A stretch of DNA of 64,000 nucleotides from Clostridiales bacterium (GCA_023666645.1 JAMPBP010000001.1:893803-957802); one strand, 5' to 3'; counted from the stretch's first letter, positions 37,535-46,559 are shown. Notes: generated by a model not told the origin, from the sequence alone. Translations and numbers: made by a program.

Positions 37535-38021
37535 AGATGTCAATATTTTCGTCGGTGAAGTAATCGTTCTTTATTGAGTCCTCGTCGATGTAGCGGTTGG
37601 TGGCGCCGTTGAGGATACGGTCGATTTGTGACATTATCTCGACATGACGGGCTTCATCGATAGGGAGATTGTCATAGTAGAGGGTGGCCGAGTCGCTGTC
37701 GGCTTTCATCGCGCTGCGGTAACACTGTGTTGCAGTGGCGGTGTTGATCTCAGTGTTTTCCACATCGCTCAGCTTCATGTAGATTATTGACAGGCGGCAC
37801 AAGTCGTTGATCGTGAGCGCTGTGGTTGAGTCGGTATTGAATGTCTCGCAAATAGAGCGTGCAAGGTCATAGTCCTTTATATTGATGGCGTGCTCGGCGG
37901 TGGTGATATTGTCTGATGCCGAGTAAGTGTCCCTGCAGCCGCCGGCGACGGCACACAGCATTACTGCAGCCACGAGTGTGGCATGCAGTTTAGTGAGTTG
38001 TATCGGGTATATGTGTTTCAT
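37524..38021 (-). CDS. Small lipoprotein with TPR-like helices
   Basis: The 165-residue protein has a lipoprotein signal ending in AVAGGC (Cys29), then a helical region including INIKDYDLARSICETF and ATQCYRSAMKADSDSATLYY that looks TPR-like. Its C-terminal end is acidic. I do not recognise a family. Its ATG at 38021 lies inside the 3' end of the oxidoreductase gene (which ends at 37990), and a TACCTTTG box lies immediately before it. Confidence 0.66.
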   Translation of the reverse strand: MKHIYPIQLTKLHATLVAAVMLCAVAGGCRDTYSASDNITTAEHAINIKDYDLARSICETFNTDSTTALTINDLCRLSIIYMKLSDVENTEINTATATQCYRSAMKADSDSATLYYDNLPIDEARHVEIMSQIDRILNGATNRYIDEDSIKNDYFTDENIDIYEE

Positions 38022-39282
38022 GATTGCAAAGGTAAGTTCTTTTTTCAAGCCTTGCAATTTCTATGGCATCACATGTGCGTTGACTTTCGAGAGCTTCACC
38101 AAGACCTGTGTGGCTGGTATCCTTGGCACCGTTTATGGCCGAGATGAAATTGGCCACTGTGACAAGATCGGCACCGGCGTGGAAAGGTTTGCCCACAGTG
38201 TGGCTGAAGTCAAGTGTTACTGTGGAGCGGGGTTTGAAGGTGGTGACTGTTATGGAGCGCTCATCGCCCATAATCTCACCGTTGGTGAGACTTATGCGTG
38301 TTGTGCGCCGACAGTCGGTCGTGAAAATGTCCATTGACATGTCTATGGTTGCCCCCGATTCCATTTCCATGGCTACAACCTGGCGGTCAACCACGTCGTT
38401 ATCGCAGTGATATACACAACGGCCGTATATGCCGGTTTTCAGTTCCCTTTCGATGGCATCGTCGATAGTGGTTCCCGGTTCCACATCAAAGTTGTTGATC
38501 CACTCGTGGCGACGGCGGTACAGGTCGATTGCCGAGAAGGGGCATGAGGTCTCGACAGCGGGGTCACAGTCTATACACCGCTTGGCCGAGCCTTCAGGGG
38601 CATTTTCGGTGGTGAACCACCGTAGGGTGCCGTGTGATGACAATTGGCGGCAGTGGCTGCCTGTGAGCCATATGAGGAAGTCTATGTCATGACAGCATTT
38701 GGAAGTGAGCAGGGGTCCGGATGATTCTTTGCGTCCCCACACACTGCGCACATATACATGGGAGGCACGGTCGATTCCCACCGGTGAGCGGTGGCTCACT
38801 GACACTATCTTGCCCAGCTTGCCTGATGCCACCAGTTGTTGAAGCTTGACAAAGTAGGGGTGGAAATGCAGTACGTAGCACACGTTGACCACTACACCGG
38901 CCTGTGAGGCGGCGCGGGCCATGGCTTCTCCCTCTTCATCTGTCTGGGCGATTGGCTTCTCCAGCAGCACGTGATACCCATGTTTTATGGCTTTCATCGT
39001 CTGGCTGTAGTGTTGGCTGTCGGGACTCGCTATGATCACGGCATCAGCTTTCTTGCCACGGCTGAAGAAGTTGTCCTCGTCGGCGTAACGGTCACATGCC
39101 GGCACTCCCATACGCTCGGCCATGGCATCGCGACGGAGTTCGTTGGGTTCTACCACCGCCACGACGCGGGCTGCATCGGGGTTGGCGATTATGTACTCAA
39201 GATACTTGCGCGCACGGTTCCCGGCTCCAATCATTGCTATTGTCACCGGTGTGCGTTCTGATATTTCGAGTTCTGATTGCAT
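37990..39282 (-). CDS. Gfo/Idh/MocA oxidoreductase, cytoplasmic, with Cys motif
   Basis: The 430-residue protein has an NAD(P)-binding start AMIGAGNRARKYLEYI and the family signature LLEKPIAQTDEEG. It has no signal peptide, so it should act in the cytoplasm. A CIDCDPAVETSCPFSA segment (C-x2-C-x7-C) may bind metal; similar Cys-rich inserts occur in other Gfo/Idh proteins. It follows the DUF1080 operon terminator by about 50 nt and probably forms or consumes keto-sugars (inference). Its last 32 bp overlap the next gene's start. Confidence 0.87.
   Translation of the reverse strand: MQSELEISERTPVTIAMIGAGNRARKYLEYIIANPDAARVVAVVEPNELRRDAMAERMGVPACDRYADEDNFFSRGKKADAVIIASPDSQHYSQTMKAIKHGYHVLLEKPIAQTDEEGEAMARAASQAGVVVNVCYVLHFHPYFVKLQQLVASGKLGKIVSVSHRSPVGIDRASHVYVRSVWGRKESSGPLLTSKCCHDIDFLIWLTGSHCRQLSSHGTLRWFTTENAPEGSAKRCIDCDPAVETSCPFSAIDLYRRRHEWINNFDVEPGTTIDDAIERELKTGIYGRCVYHCDNDVVDRQVVAMEMESGATIDMSMDIFTTDCRRTTRISLTNGEIMGDERSITVTTFKPRSTVTLDFSHTVGKPFHAGADLVTVANFISAINGAKDTSHTGLGEALESQRTCDAIEIARLEKRTYLCNHETHIPDTTH
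38027..38034 (-). promoter_or_regulatory. -7 box TACCTTTG for the lipoprotein-SUI1-helicase series
   Basis: The minus-strand TACCTTTG matches the consensus and ends six bases before the ATG at 38021. It lies inside the oxidoreductase coding end. A weak ATTG -33 match lies 20 nt upstream. Confidence 0.45.
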
Positions 39283-39328
39283 AAGATTACCTGTTAAAGT
39301 ATAAACCTAAAACATTCATAAAAAGGAA

Positions 39329-39360
39329 GTACACAAGCCTCCTGATGGGGGCTTGTGTAC
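39329..39360 (-). terminator. Intrinsic terminator after the HEAT-DUF1080 gene
   Basis: GTACACAAGCC (39329-39339) pairs perfectly with GGCTTGTGTAC (39350-39360). On the minus strand the stem is followed by TTCCTTTTTATG. It lies between the HEAT-DUF1080 gene and the 430-residue oxidoreductase gene and would separate their transcription. Confidence 0.75.
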
Positions 39361-39376
39361 TTGTCATGCATTATTC

Positions 39377-42277
39377 TTACAATTGCCGTATGCGTACATT
39401 GCGGAAACGTATGCCGTCACCATGCCCCAGGAAGCCTATGTGGCCGCTCTTGTTGAAGAGGCCCGGGTGATTGCGGTGGTCAATCATGTAGTGATTGCCC
39501 TCCTCTCCGGCGTCACCGACAGCGTGGCCCTGACATGCTTCGCGTATGTTGCCGTCGAGGATTACCTGGCCGTTGACAGTTACCGTGATGTGGTCACCCT
39601 CGGCGCGTATCTCCTCGGTGTTCCACTCGCCATGTTTGAATTTGACACGTTTGGCAGGAATTACACCATATACCGAGCCGTGTACCTGATAGGGTGCTAT
39701 GTCGGCATACATCGGGTCATCGTGGTCAAGTATCTGTATTTCCATGCCGTGGAAAGCGGCATCGACATTCATGGGGGTGCGTATACCCACTCCGTTGTTC
39801 ACGCCCGGGCGGTCAAGGGCAAATTCAAAGCGGAATACAAAGTCACCATACTGGTCGACTGTATAGATATTGTTGCCCCAGTGGGCGGCGTTGACGGTGA
39901 TGCAACCGTCGCGTATGATGTAGGTGGTGGTGTCACCGGTCCATTTGCTCATCGAGGTACCGTCAAAGAGCATGTCAAATCCTTCGGCCACCTCTTCATC
40001 TGTGAGACGGCTTGAGGGCTCTACCTTGGCGCGTGCGTCAAGTTTGGCAAGCATGCCGTTGATATCGTCGACGGCATATCCGGCATCAGCGTTATACTTG
40101 TCGGCCTTGAACACTTCGGCAGCCTTTACAAGAGCTTGACGGGCTTCGTCGCTCACATACTCGTCGATGTGCTTTGACATGATGGCGCGTATCGTGGCGG
40201 CAGCTGTCGATGCATTGGCTTCGCGGGCTATGTATTTGTCGGCAATCATCAGGGCCGGGTAGGTTCCGGTCTCGGCAAGCATGCCAAGCAGCTTGTTGTC
40301 GACATCGGCCGATTGTGAGGCCTCGATGGCGCGGCGATATTGCTGATATCGGGCTACAGGGGTCGCTCCGTAACGGGCGTTGAGGTCGGCAAAGCGTGAC
40401 AATGCGGCCGCGTTGGCGCTGTTATGGGTTGTGGCTATCTCAAATAGTGTCTCCATTACCAGCGGCGAGTCGACCTGCAGCAGGGCGGCCAGAGCCGCGT
40501 CGCTTGTAGCGGGAACGGCATAAGCTTCTGATAGGGTCCTGATGGCCTCGGGCGATGTTGTGGCGGCCAGGGCGGTGTAGTAGCGTTGGGGCTTGCCGCT
40601 GGCTTTGATTATGCCGTTGATGGCTGCATACCGCTGGTCGGCTGGAAGCTGGTTCACAGCAGCAAGCAGTGCATTCTGGAGTGTTGCCACACGCTGCTGG
40701 GGAGCAGCCTCCAGGCGTGAGCTCACGGCCTTGATGTCGCCGGCGGTTACTACCCCGGGAAGAGCGGTATAGGCTGCGTCAACGAGAGTGGCGTTGTCGC
40801 TGTCCAGAAGCTTCTGGACGATGGGCGAGGCGGCCTTCAGATGGCGCTTGGCGGCTATGTTCATGGTGTTGACCAGTGTTGATTCTGTGGCATTACTATT
40901 GTTCATGGCATCAACGACAGCGGTGTCAATCGATCCGTTGAAGGCGAGCAGAGCGTCGGTGGCTGTGGCGCTGCGTGGGCCTTCGAGCTGGGCTATGAGG
41001 GCGTCGAGCATCGGCTCGCCACCTATGCGGCCGGCGGCACGCATGGCGGCCTGGGCGAGCTCTTCGTCACGGGCAGTGATATTGGCAATCACGGCATAAC
41101 CGAATTGCTCGGCCTTGTTGGTGCCAAGCCAGTTGACGATATCGGTCTTTATCTCTGCCGGGGTGCTTCCATTGATAGCGATGGCGGCGATTTTGGTATA
41201 TACTTCTTCGTCGGCCCATGGTTCACAGGCTCTGAGTGCAGCCACGCGATACTGGCGGTCTTTGTCGCCGAGCGCTTTGTAGAGTGTCTTGGCTGCTTTA
41301 CCCTTGCGTGCGTTGAACAGGGCCGTCAAGGCTCCTGAACGCACGTGGCTGTTCTTGGTTTTACCCATGAGTTTGGATGCGGCCGAGGCTACCTCATTCT
41401 CATTGGCGGGATCGAGCGACAGGCGGTTGAGCAGTTCAACATATGAGGCTGTACCATCGGTGGGGAGCCATTGGTAGCCCTCTTTTTCAGCGGCTTTGGC
41501 CAGCACGGGGATTGACTTGGTGGTGCCCATCATGGCAAGAGCCTTGTTGATTGAGGCCTGTTCCGAGGCGTTGGCTTTACGGTCGTTGTTACTGCTGGTC
41601 TTTACAGGAACAGCGGCGCTGTAACCCATATAGCCTATTCCGATGGCAAAATTTTTGCCTGGACCTTTAGTCCAGTTGATCAGAGTGGGCTCACACTGTG
41701 AGAGCTTTTTGGCACCTGCCATGCGTGCGAGCATGGGGTAGGGGAGGTCGCTTTCGTTGACGAGTGAGGCCACGAAGTCATCGGTACCGGGAGTCAGTAT
41801 CAGTGCGCTCATGGCGGCCTCGGCAAGGTCGGGGTCGGTGAGGAATTCGGCTAAGAACTCAGCATCGTTGGCTTGGCTTATGCGTGAGAGCAGGGAGAAG
41901 AGGAACACCTTGTTGGGTGTGTAGCTGCATTCCCTGATAGCTGTCACCAATCCATCGCGCACGGCGTCAATCTGGGGCTGGGTGCCGTGGGCGGTGGCAT
42001 AGTTCACCAGTCCGTCGAGGGCATATTCCACCCGGTTGTTCTGACCCTGGTCGGCAGGCACGAGCTGTGAGGCAAGCTGCGTGACACCATAAGAGTAGGT
42101 GCTGAGCAGGTCGCTCATTGCATTGTCAAAATCGGCTTTCTGCCCGTAGGGTATCTCAGCCAATACATCGGCAACGATGGTGACGGGGGTGCGTTGGCGG
42201 GCATCCTGTGCTATTGCAGTGCAGGGAAGCAGCAAAGAGAGGGCTATTGCTGATAATATGTGATGTAATTTCTTCAT
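39377..42277 (-). CDS. HEAT-repeat protein fused to a DUF1080 domain
   Basis: The 966-residue exported protein has a signal peptide (1-23), then a long helical-repeat region (about 30-740). Repeated ALxxLG-type helices and motifs such as GALTALFNARKGKAAKTLYK and ALRACEPWADEEV fit HEAT/ARM repeats. The C-terminal DUF1080 domain (about 755-966) starts at GFDMLFDGTSMSKWTGD and ends with GHIGFLGHGDGIRFRNVRIRQL. DUF1080 proteins include 3-keto-disaccharide hydrolases, and relatives act in 3-keto-glycoside cleavage pathways. The HEAT part may dock partner enzymes or substrates. It is third in the operon, 30 nt after the Tat-type oxidoreductase gene. Confidence 0.85.
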   Translation of the reverse strand: MKKLHHILSAIALSLLLPCTAIAQDARQRTPVTIVADVLAEIPYGQKADFDNAMSDLLSTYSYGVTQLASQLVPADQGQNNRVEYALDGLVNYATAHGTQPQIDAVRDGLVTAIRECSYTPNKVFLFSLLSRISQANDAEFLAEFLTDPDLAEAAMSALILTPGTDDFVASLVNESDLPYPMLARMAGAKKLSQCEPTLINWTKGPGKNFAIGIGYMGYSAAVPVKTSSNNDRKANASEQASINKALAMMGTTKSIPVLAKAAEKEGYQWLPTDGTASYVELLNRLSLDPANENEVASAASKLMGKTKNSHVRSGALTALFNARKGKAAKTLYKALGDKDRQYRVAALRACEPWADEEVYTKIAAIAINGSTPAEIKTDIVNWLGTNKAEQFGYAVIANITARDEELAQAAMRAAGRIGGEPMLDALIAQLEGPRSATATDALLAFNGSIDTAVVDAMNNSNATESTLVNTMNIAAKRHLKAASPIVQKLLDSDNATLVDAAYTALPGVVTAGDIKAVSSRLEAAPQQRVATLQNALLAAVNQLPADQRYAAINGIIKASGKPQRYYTALAATTSPEAIRTLSEAYAVPATSDAALAALLQVDSPLVMETLFEIATTHNSANAAALSRFADLNARYGATPVARYQQYRRAIEASQSADVDNKLLGMLAETGTYPALMIADKYIAREANASTAAATIRAIMSKHIDEYVSDEARQALVKAAEVFKADKYNADAGYAVDDINGMLAKLDARAKVEPSSRLTDEEVAEGFDMLFDGTSMSKWTGDTTTYIIRDGCITVNAAHWGNNIYTVDQYGDFVFRFEFALDRPGVNNGVGIRTPMNVDAAFHGMEIQILDHDDPMYADIAPYQVHGSVYGVIPAKRVKFKHGEWNTEEIRAEGDHITVTVNGQVILDGNIREACQGHAVGDAGEEGNHYMIDHRNHPGLFNKSGHIGFLGHGDGIRFRNVRIRQL

Positions 42278-42307
42278 TGTCGTGAATCGTTGTAATGAGT
42301 GGTACGA

Positions 42308-43609
42308 TTAGATGAGGCGGAAATCACCGCGCATGGGCTGGTCGATGAGGCGGTTGGCGGCATCATCGTTGATGAATTGCTGGGCCACGGGGTCAAACTC
42401 CAGGTCACGGTTGAGTCTCAACGCGCATACGCCCATGTTGACAATGTTGGCCGAGCGATGGCCGTTCTCCTCGTTGAGCGCAAATTTCTCACGGTTACGC
42501 ACACACTTGATGAAGTCGGTGTTCTGAGGCTCGGGGTCGGGCATCGAGGCTATCATGCTCATGATGTCGGGAGCCGGTTGCCCGTTGAGCTCTACCTCAA
42601 ATCCTTTGAACACCTTGCCGTTTGGACCTTCGATATAGGGGACTTTGTGACCCGATTCAAAGCCCTCTCCCTCGAGAACGATGCGGCATCCATCGGCATA
42701 TGTGTATGTGATTTTGCGCCATATGCCTATAGCATCGGGGTGCTGCTGGGGAGCGTCAATCTCGACTTTCACCGGTGATGTGTCGTCCTTGCCCAGGATG
42801 TATTGCACGGGGTCCATGTAGTGCTGTCCCATGTCACCGAGGCCACCGCCGTCATAGTCCCAGTAGCCGCGGAAGGTGGCGTGTACACGATGCGGGTTGT
42901 ATGGCTTGTAGGGAGCCGGGCCGAGCCACATGTCATAGTCCAGCTCGCTGGGCACGCGCTCCGGTACAAGGTTTTCTTTGCCGGTCCAGAAGAATTTCCA
43001 GGCAAAGCCGGTGGCTCCCGAGATGGTCACCGTGAGGGGCCAGCCGAGTACGCCCGAGTTGACCAGTTTCTTCAGCGGCTCGACAGTGGTGCCCAGTCCG
43101 TAGAAGTTATCGGCAAAGCGGAACCATGTGTTGAGTCGGAATATGCGGTTGTTGCGTTTTATCGCCTCGACTACGCGCTTGCCCTCGCCTATGGTGCGGG
43201 TCATCGGTTTCTCACACCACACATCTTTGCCTGCATTGGCGGCTTCGACGGCCATTACGGCATGCCAGTGGGGCGGGGTGCATATGTGCACGATATCGAC
43301 ATTGGGGTCGTTGATGAGGTCGCGGTAGTTGTCATAGCCTTTCAGCTCCAGTCCGAGCTTGTCGCGGCCCTGGTCGAGTCCGTTCTGCAGGTGACTTTTG
43401 TCACAGTCACAGACTGCCACCAGGCGGCAGGCGTCGTTGCTGGTGAAGTGGTAGGAACTGCGGCCTATGCCCCCCGTTCCTATGATTCCCTTGGTGAGCT
43501 GGTCGCTGGGGGCTACGTAGCCCTGGCCGCCAAGCACCTTGCGGGGTACTATAGAGAAGAGGGCAAGTGCTCCTGCTGTCTTCAGGAAGTTACGTCTATT
43601 TGTTTTCAT
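42308..43609 (-). CDS. Gfo/Idh/MocA oxidoreductase with Tat-type signal
   Basis: This 433-residue protein starts with a twin-arginine-like signal (NRRNFLKTAGALALFS), so it may be exported folded with its NAD(P) cofactor, like glucose-fructose oxidoreductase of Zymomonas. The Rossmann motif GIIGTGGIGRSSYHF and the EKPMTRTIGEGKR signature are present. A C-terminal substrate-binding domain follows with DMGQHYMDPVQY. It lies between two DUF1080 genes and is the likely oxidising or reducing partner of DUF1080 enzymes. Direction of reaction is not readable. Confidence 0.9.
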   Translation of the reverse strand: MKTNRRNFLKTAGALALFSIVPRKVLGGQGYVAPSDQLTKGIIGTGGIGRSSYHFTSNDACRLVAVCDCDKSHLQNGLDQGRDKLGLELKGYDNYRDLINDPNVDIVHICTPPHWHAVMAVEAANAGKDVWCEKPMTRTIGEGKRVVEAIKRNNRIFRLNTWFRFADNFYGLGTTVEPLKKLVNSGVLGWPLTVTISGATGFAWKFFWTGKENLVPERVPSELDYDMWLGPAPYKPYNPHRVHATFRGYWDYDGGGLGDMGQHYMDPVQYILGKDDTSPVKVEIDAPQQHPDAIGIWRKITYTYADGCRIVLEGEGFESGHKVPYIEGPNGKVFKGFEVELNGQPAPDIMSMIASMPDPEPQNTDFIKCVRNREKFALNEENGHRSANIVNMGVCALRLNRDLEFDPVAQQFINDDAANRLIDQPMRGDFRLI

Positions 43610-43662
43610 TGCTTTTAAGGTCTTGTTGTGATATTAGAGTTGTTGGTGGTTCCCTTTGTGGT

Positions 43663-44961
43663 TTAGAGAGCTGTGATGTTCAGGTCCTTCCACTGTACCT
43701 TGATGCCGCCGCCATCGTGGATCTGGAGCGCGATGCGTCCCTGGGCACGGCCTATGGCTTCGTCGGTGAAGTCAACCATCGGGGTGCCGTTGAGCCAGGT
43801 CTGCACGTGGTCGCCCTCGACTCTGATGCGCATGTCGTTCCATTCTCCTTCACGCAGTATCGACTCCATCTCGTCGGGGATCTGTACCAGCCAGCCACGG
43901 CCATACGATTCGTAGACACCGGCGGTGTCGTTCCCTTTGGGCGCTACCTCTACCTGCCAGCCGTGTACCTTTGTGGGGGGCTCTATGAATGAGCGGAAGA
44001 ACACGCCCGAGTTACCGTTGGCAAGCTGTTTGAACTTGAGGCTCAGATCAAAGTCTTTGTAATATTTATCAGTGGCGAGGTACCCGTATTCTTTGTCGGG
44101 ACCGCTTTCGCACACCAGGAGGCTGTCGGTGGTGACATACCATTTCTCGGTGCCGTAGGGGGTCCAGCCTGTGAGGTCTACACCGTTGAAGAGGCTCTCC
44201 ACTGTGGGTTCATGCTTGGGCAACCGTTTGATCTTGATGTTGCGGAACGAGGCGGGCGAACCGTGGTCCTGCAGACATATCACACCCTCGGTGGCAAGGC
44301 CGTATTCGGGTGCCATCTCCCACTTGCCGCTGTTCTTGCGGCTGTACCAGTCGGGGGTCCAGGCCTCAAATTCCAATATCTTGTGGCCGTTGAGCCAGTG
44401 CTCTACATGACCGTTGTCAAAGACTATGCGTGAGTTGTTCCACTCTCCCTGGGGGTTGACAAAAAGGGAGTCGGGGTTGGGGAGATGCATGGCATAGTCT
44501 ACTCCCAGTTTCTGCCACTCTTCGAGTTTGGTGGGGGCGTTGACCTCTTCCCACCCCTCGTTGTCGATGAGCTGATACTCGGGGCCGGTGACATATGGCA
44601 CTGCATAATAGGGGTCCTCCACTACATGGTAAATCATGCCGCTGTTGCCTCCATGACTCAGTTTCCAGTCCCAGTCGAGGATAAAGTTGTCATATTTTTT
44701 GTCGGTTACGATGTAGCCGGCAAGATCGCTGCCATCGCCATTGGCCTGTATGCAGCCATCTACCACATGCCAGGGCATCGTGAGTGAATCTCCGTTGAAG
44801 TCGCGCCAACCTGTCAGGTCGGTACCGTTGAACAGTAGTTCCCACCCCTCGGCGATTTCATCGGGGGTGAGGGTGTTGTTGGGTGTTGACGAGCCACATG
44901 ACGCCAGAGCCGACGCCATGATTGATGCTGCAGCCAGAAAGTGGAATGATGATTTTTTCAT
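43663..44961 (-). CDS. Lipoprotein with two DUF1080 domains
   Basis: The 432-residue lipoprotein (ALASC, Cys22) carries two DUF1080 units: residues about 33-250 (GWELLFNGTDLTGWRDF to SFRNIKIKRL) and about 252-432 (VESLFNGVDLTGWTPYG to VQWKDLNITAL). The family includes 3-keto-glycoside hydrolases or lyases. Both units keep the GxSGxxxR/xxxY patterns (GNSGMIYHV, GNSGVFFRS), so both may be active. It is the first gene after a near-consensus promoter at 45013-45043. Confidence 0.9.
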   Translation of the reverse strand: MKKSSFHFLAAASIMASALASCGSSTPNNTLTPDEIAEGWELLFNGTDLTGWRDFNGDSLTMPWHVVDGCIQANGDGSDLAGYIVTDKKYDNFILDWDWKLSHGGNSGMIYHVVEDPYYAVPYVTGPEYQLIDNEGWEEVNAPTKLEEWQKLGVDYAMHLPNPDSLFVNPQGEWNNSRIVFDNGHVEHWLNGHKILEFEAWTPDWYSRKNSGKWEMAPEYGLATEGVICLQDHGSPASFRNIKIKRLPKHEPTVESLFNGVDLTGWTPYGTEKWYVTTDSLLVCESGPDKEYGYLATDKYYKDFDLSLKFKQLANGNSGVFFRSFIEPPTKVHGWQVEVAPKGNDTAGVYESYGRGWLVQIPDEMESILREGEWNDMRIRVEGDHVQTWLNGTPMVDFTDEAIGRAQGRIALQIHDGGGIKVQWKDLNITAL

Positions 44962-45012
44962 TACGGTTTGAGATTATAAAAGTTGCAACTAATAAATTTC
45001 AAAATTTAGCTA

Positions 45013-45043
45013 CAAATATAAAAATTATTTATTGAAATACAAA
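45013..45043 (-). promoter_or_regulatory. Promoter of the DUF1080 operon
   Basis: On the minus strand TTTG (45043-45040), exactly 19 nt and TATATTTG (45020-45013) are a full match to TTTG-N19-TAnnTTTG. The start lies about 48 nt upstream of the first DUF1080 ATG. The surroundings are strongly AT-rich. Confidence 0.78.
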
Positions 45044-45193
45044 AACTATCACGTTATTAAAAAATATTCAAAATAATCATGGTTGAGGATATGGTCTGTC
45101 CTATATTAGTGACGTATTGCTCCACGATAACCACACTGCCGGAATGAAATATTTTTGACAATGCTCGGCATTTGGATCGTGAGTCGGGACCTA

Positions 45194-45237
45194 AAAAGAC
45201 GCGTGGGTAGCACGTTGTTCAAACGCACTACCCACGC
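45194..45237 (-). terminator. Intrinsic terminator after adk
   Basis: GCGTGGGTAG (45201-45210) pairs perfectly with CTACCCACGC (45228-45237). On the minus strand it is followed by GTCTTTTTAGG (45200-45190). It lies 20 nt past the adk stop codon. Confidence 0.85.
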
Positions 45238-45256
45238 TGTATGGTAGGGGGATTAT

Positions 45257-45832
45257 TTATTTCTTAAGGGTGTCGACGTGCTTGCTTATGGTAGAGTGGA
45301 TATCGTCGATGCTGCGCGAACCGTCGACAGCCAGATATCGGCCACGTTCCTCATAGAATTTGCGCAACGGCATTGTCTGGTTGTGGTACACTTCCAGACG
45401 CTCCTTGATGGTGTCGATGTTGTCATCGGCGCGGCCCGATTCCTTGCCGCGGTTGAGCAGTCGCTCTATGAGCAGTTCTTCGGGTACATCGAGGCCTATC
45501 ACCGCGTCGACATTGCCATGGCGTTTTTCCAGGAGTTTCTCCAGCTCCTCGGCCTGTTTCACTGTGCGGGGGAAACCGTCAAATATGATATCCTTTCCTT
45601 GCACTTCGGGGCTGTCGAGCAATTGGTCGATGATCGAGAGCATCAGTTCGTCGGGGATAAGATGCCCTTGGGAAATGTATTTATCGGCAGTGATGCCAAG
45701 GGGGGTCTTACGGGCTATGTTCTCTCGCAGCAGTTCGCCTGTCGAGATGTGATAGAAACCATATTTGTCAATCAAGCGTTCGCTCTGGGTGCCTTTACCG
45801 CAGCCCGGGGCTCCAAAAATTACTAAGTTCAT
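45257..45832 (-). CDS. adk: Adenylate kinase
   Basis: Adk interconverts ATP, AMP and ADP. The 191-residue protein has P-loop GAPGCGKGTQ at 7-16, the AMP site STGELLRENIA, DGFPRTVKQAEEL, and a short LID without the zinc-binding cysteines of long-form Adk. It follows hpt, a common Bacteroidota order, and ends at a strong terminator. Confidence 0.97.
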   Translation of the reverse strand: MNLVIFGAPGCGKGTQSERLIDKYGFYHISTGELLRENIARKTPLGITADKYISQGHLIPDELMLSIIDQLLDSPEVQGKDIIFDGFPRTVKQAEELEKLLEKRHGNVDAVIGLDVPEELLIERLLNRGKESGRADDNIDTIKERLEVYHNQTMPLRKFYEERGRYLAVDGSRSIDDIHSTISKHVDTLKK

Positions 45833-45915
45833 AATCGTTATGTTCTTTCACGCTCCTTTCGCCCATTACTATGGAGCGGTGATGTTTATTTTTCAGCTGT
45901 TGTAGCAGGCTCTTG

Positions 45916-46461
45916 TTATTCCTGGCTTTTGAGCACCCATATATCGGGGAGGTTACGGGCCATACCGTCAAGGTCGAGACCAAAGCCTATGATGAATTTT
46001 GTGGGTATTTCAAAGCCTACATAATCGGGATTGAGATTGTGCTGGTCGGCCTGGGGCTTGTAGAGCAGCGTGGCCACCTTGATGTCGGCGGGCTCCTGAC
46101 GCTTGAGGTCCTCCACCAGGCGTTTTATTGTGTTGCCGGTGTCGATGATATCCTCGACGATGATCACACGGCGTCCCTTGATATCCTCATTCAGCCCCAT
46201 CACCTGTTTCACAACACCGGTCGAGCCTGTGCCCTCATAGCTCTTGAGTCGTATGAAAGTGATCTCAGCGTCCATGTCGACAGCGCGGAACAGGTCGCTG
46301 GCAAAGGGGAAGGCACCGTTGAGCACGCATATGAACAGCGGCACTTGTCCCTGAGGACAGTCGCGTTTTACCTCGCGTGCTATCTCGTTGATACGGTTGG
46401 CGATGCGGTCGCGCTCAATGTAGGGTACGAATGTTAATCCGTTGTATGTAACTTGTTTCAT
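45916..46461 (-). CDS. hpt: Hypoxanthine phosphoribosyltransferase
   Basis: Hpt salvages hypoxanthine or guanine to IMP or GMP. The 181-residue protein has the PRPP-binding motif [10 protein letters not shown] (about 102-111), an early [15 protein letters not shown] and a late [16 protein letters not shown]. The ATG at 46461 is used because a TACTTTTG box (46486-46493) overlaps the alternative start at 46488. It lies 83 nt upstream of adk. Confidence 0.95.
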   Translation of the reverse strand: MKQVTYNGLTFVPYIERDRIANRINEIAREVKRDCPQGQVPLFICVLNGAFPFASDLFRAVDMDAEITFIRLKSYEGTGSTGVVKQVMGLNEDIKGRRVIIVEDIIDTGNTIKRLVEDLKRQEPADIKVATLLYKPQADQHNLNPDYVGFEIPTKFIIGFGLDLDGMARNLPDIWVLKSQE

Positions 46462-46485
46462 AATGGTAGCAAAACATTTTGCCGA

Positions 46486-46493
46486 CAAAAGTA
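46486..46493 (-). promoter_or_regulatory. -7 box TACTTTTG of hpt
   Basis: The minus-strand TACTTTTG matches TAnnTTTG and would start transcription near 46482, about 20 nt before the hpt ATG. No clear -33 TTTG is seen at 18-20 nt. Confidence 0.5.
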
Positions 46494-46559
46494 ATAAAAA
46501 AATTTTTTAATTGTCGATTTTCCGGCAAATGAATCACAACCGGTAATTTTTTTCTAATG

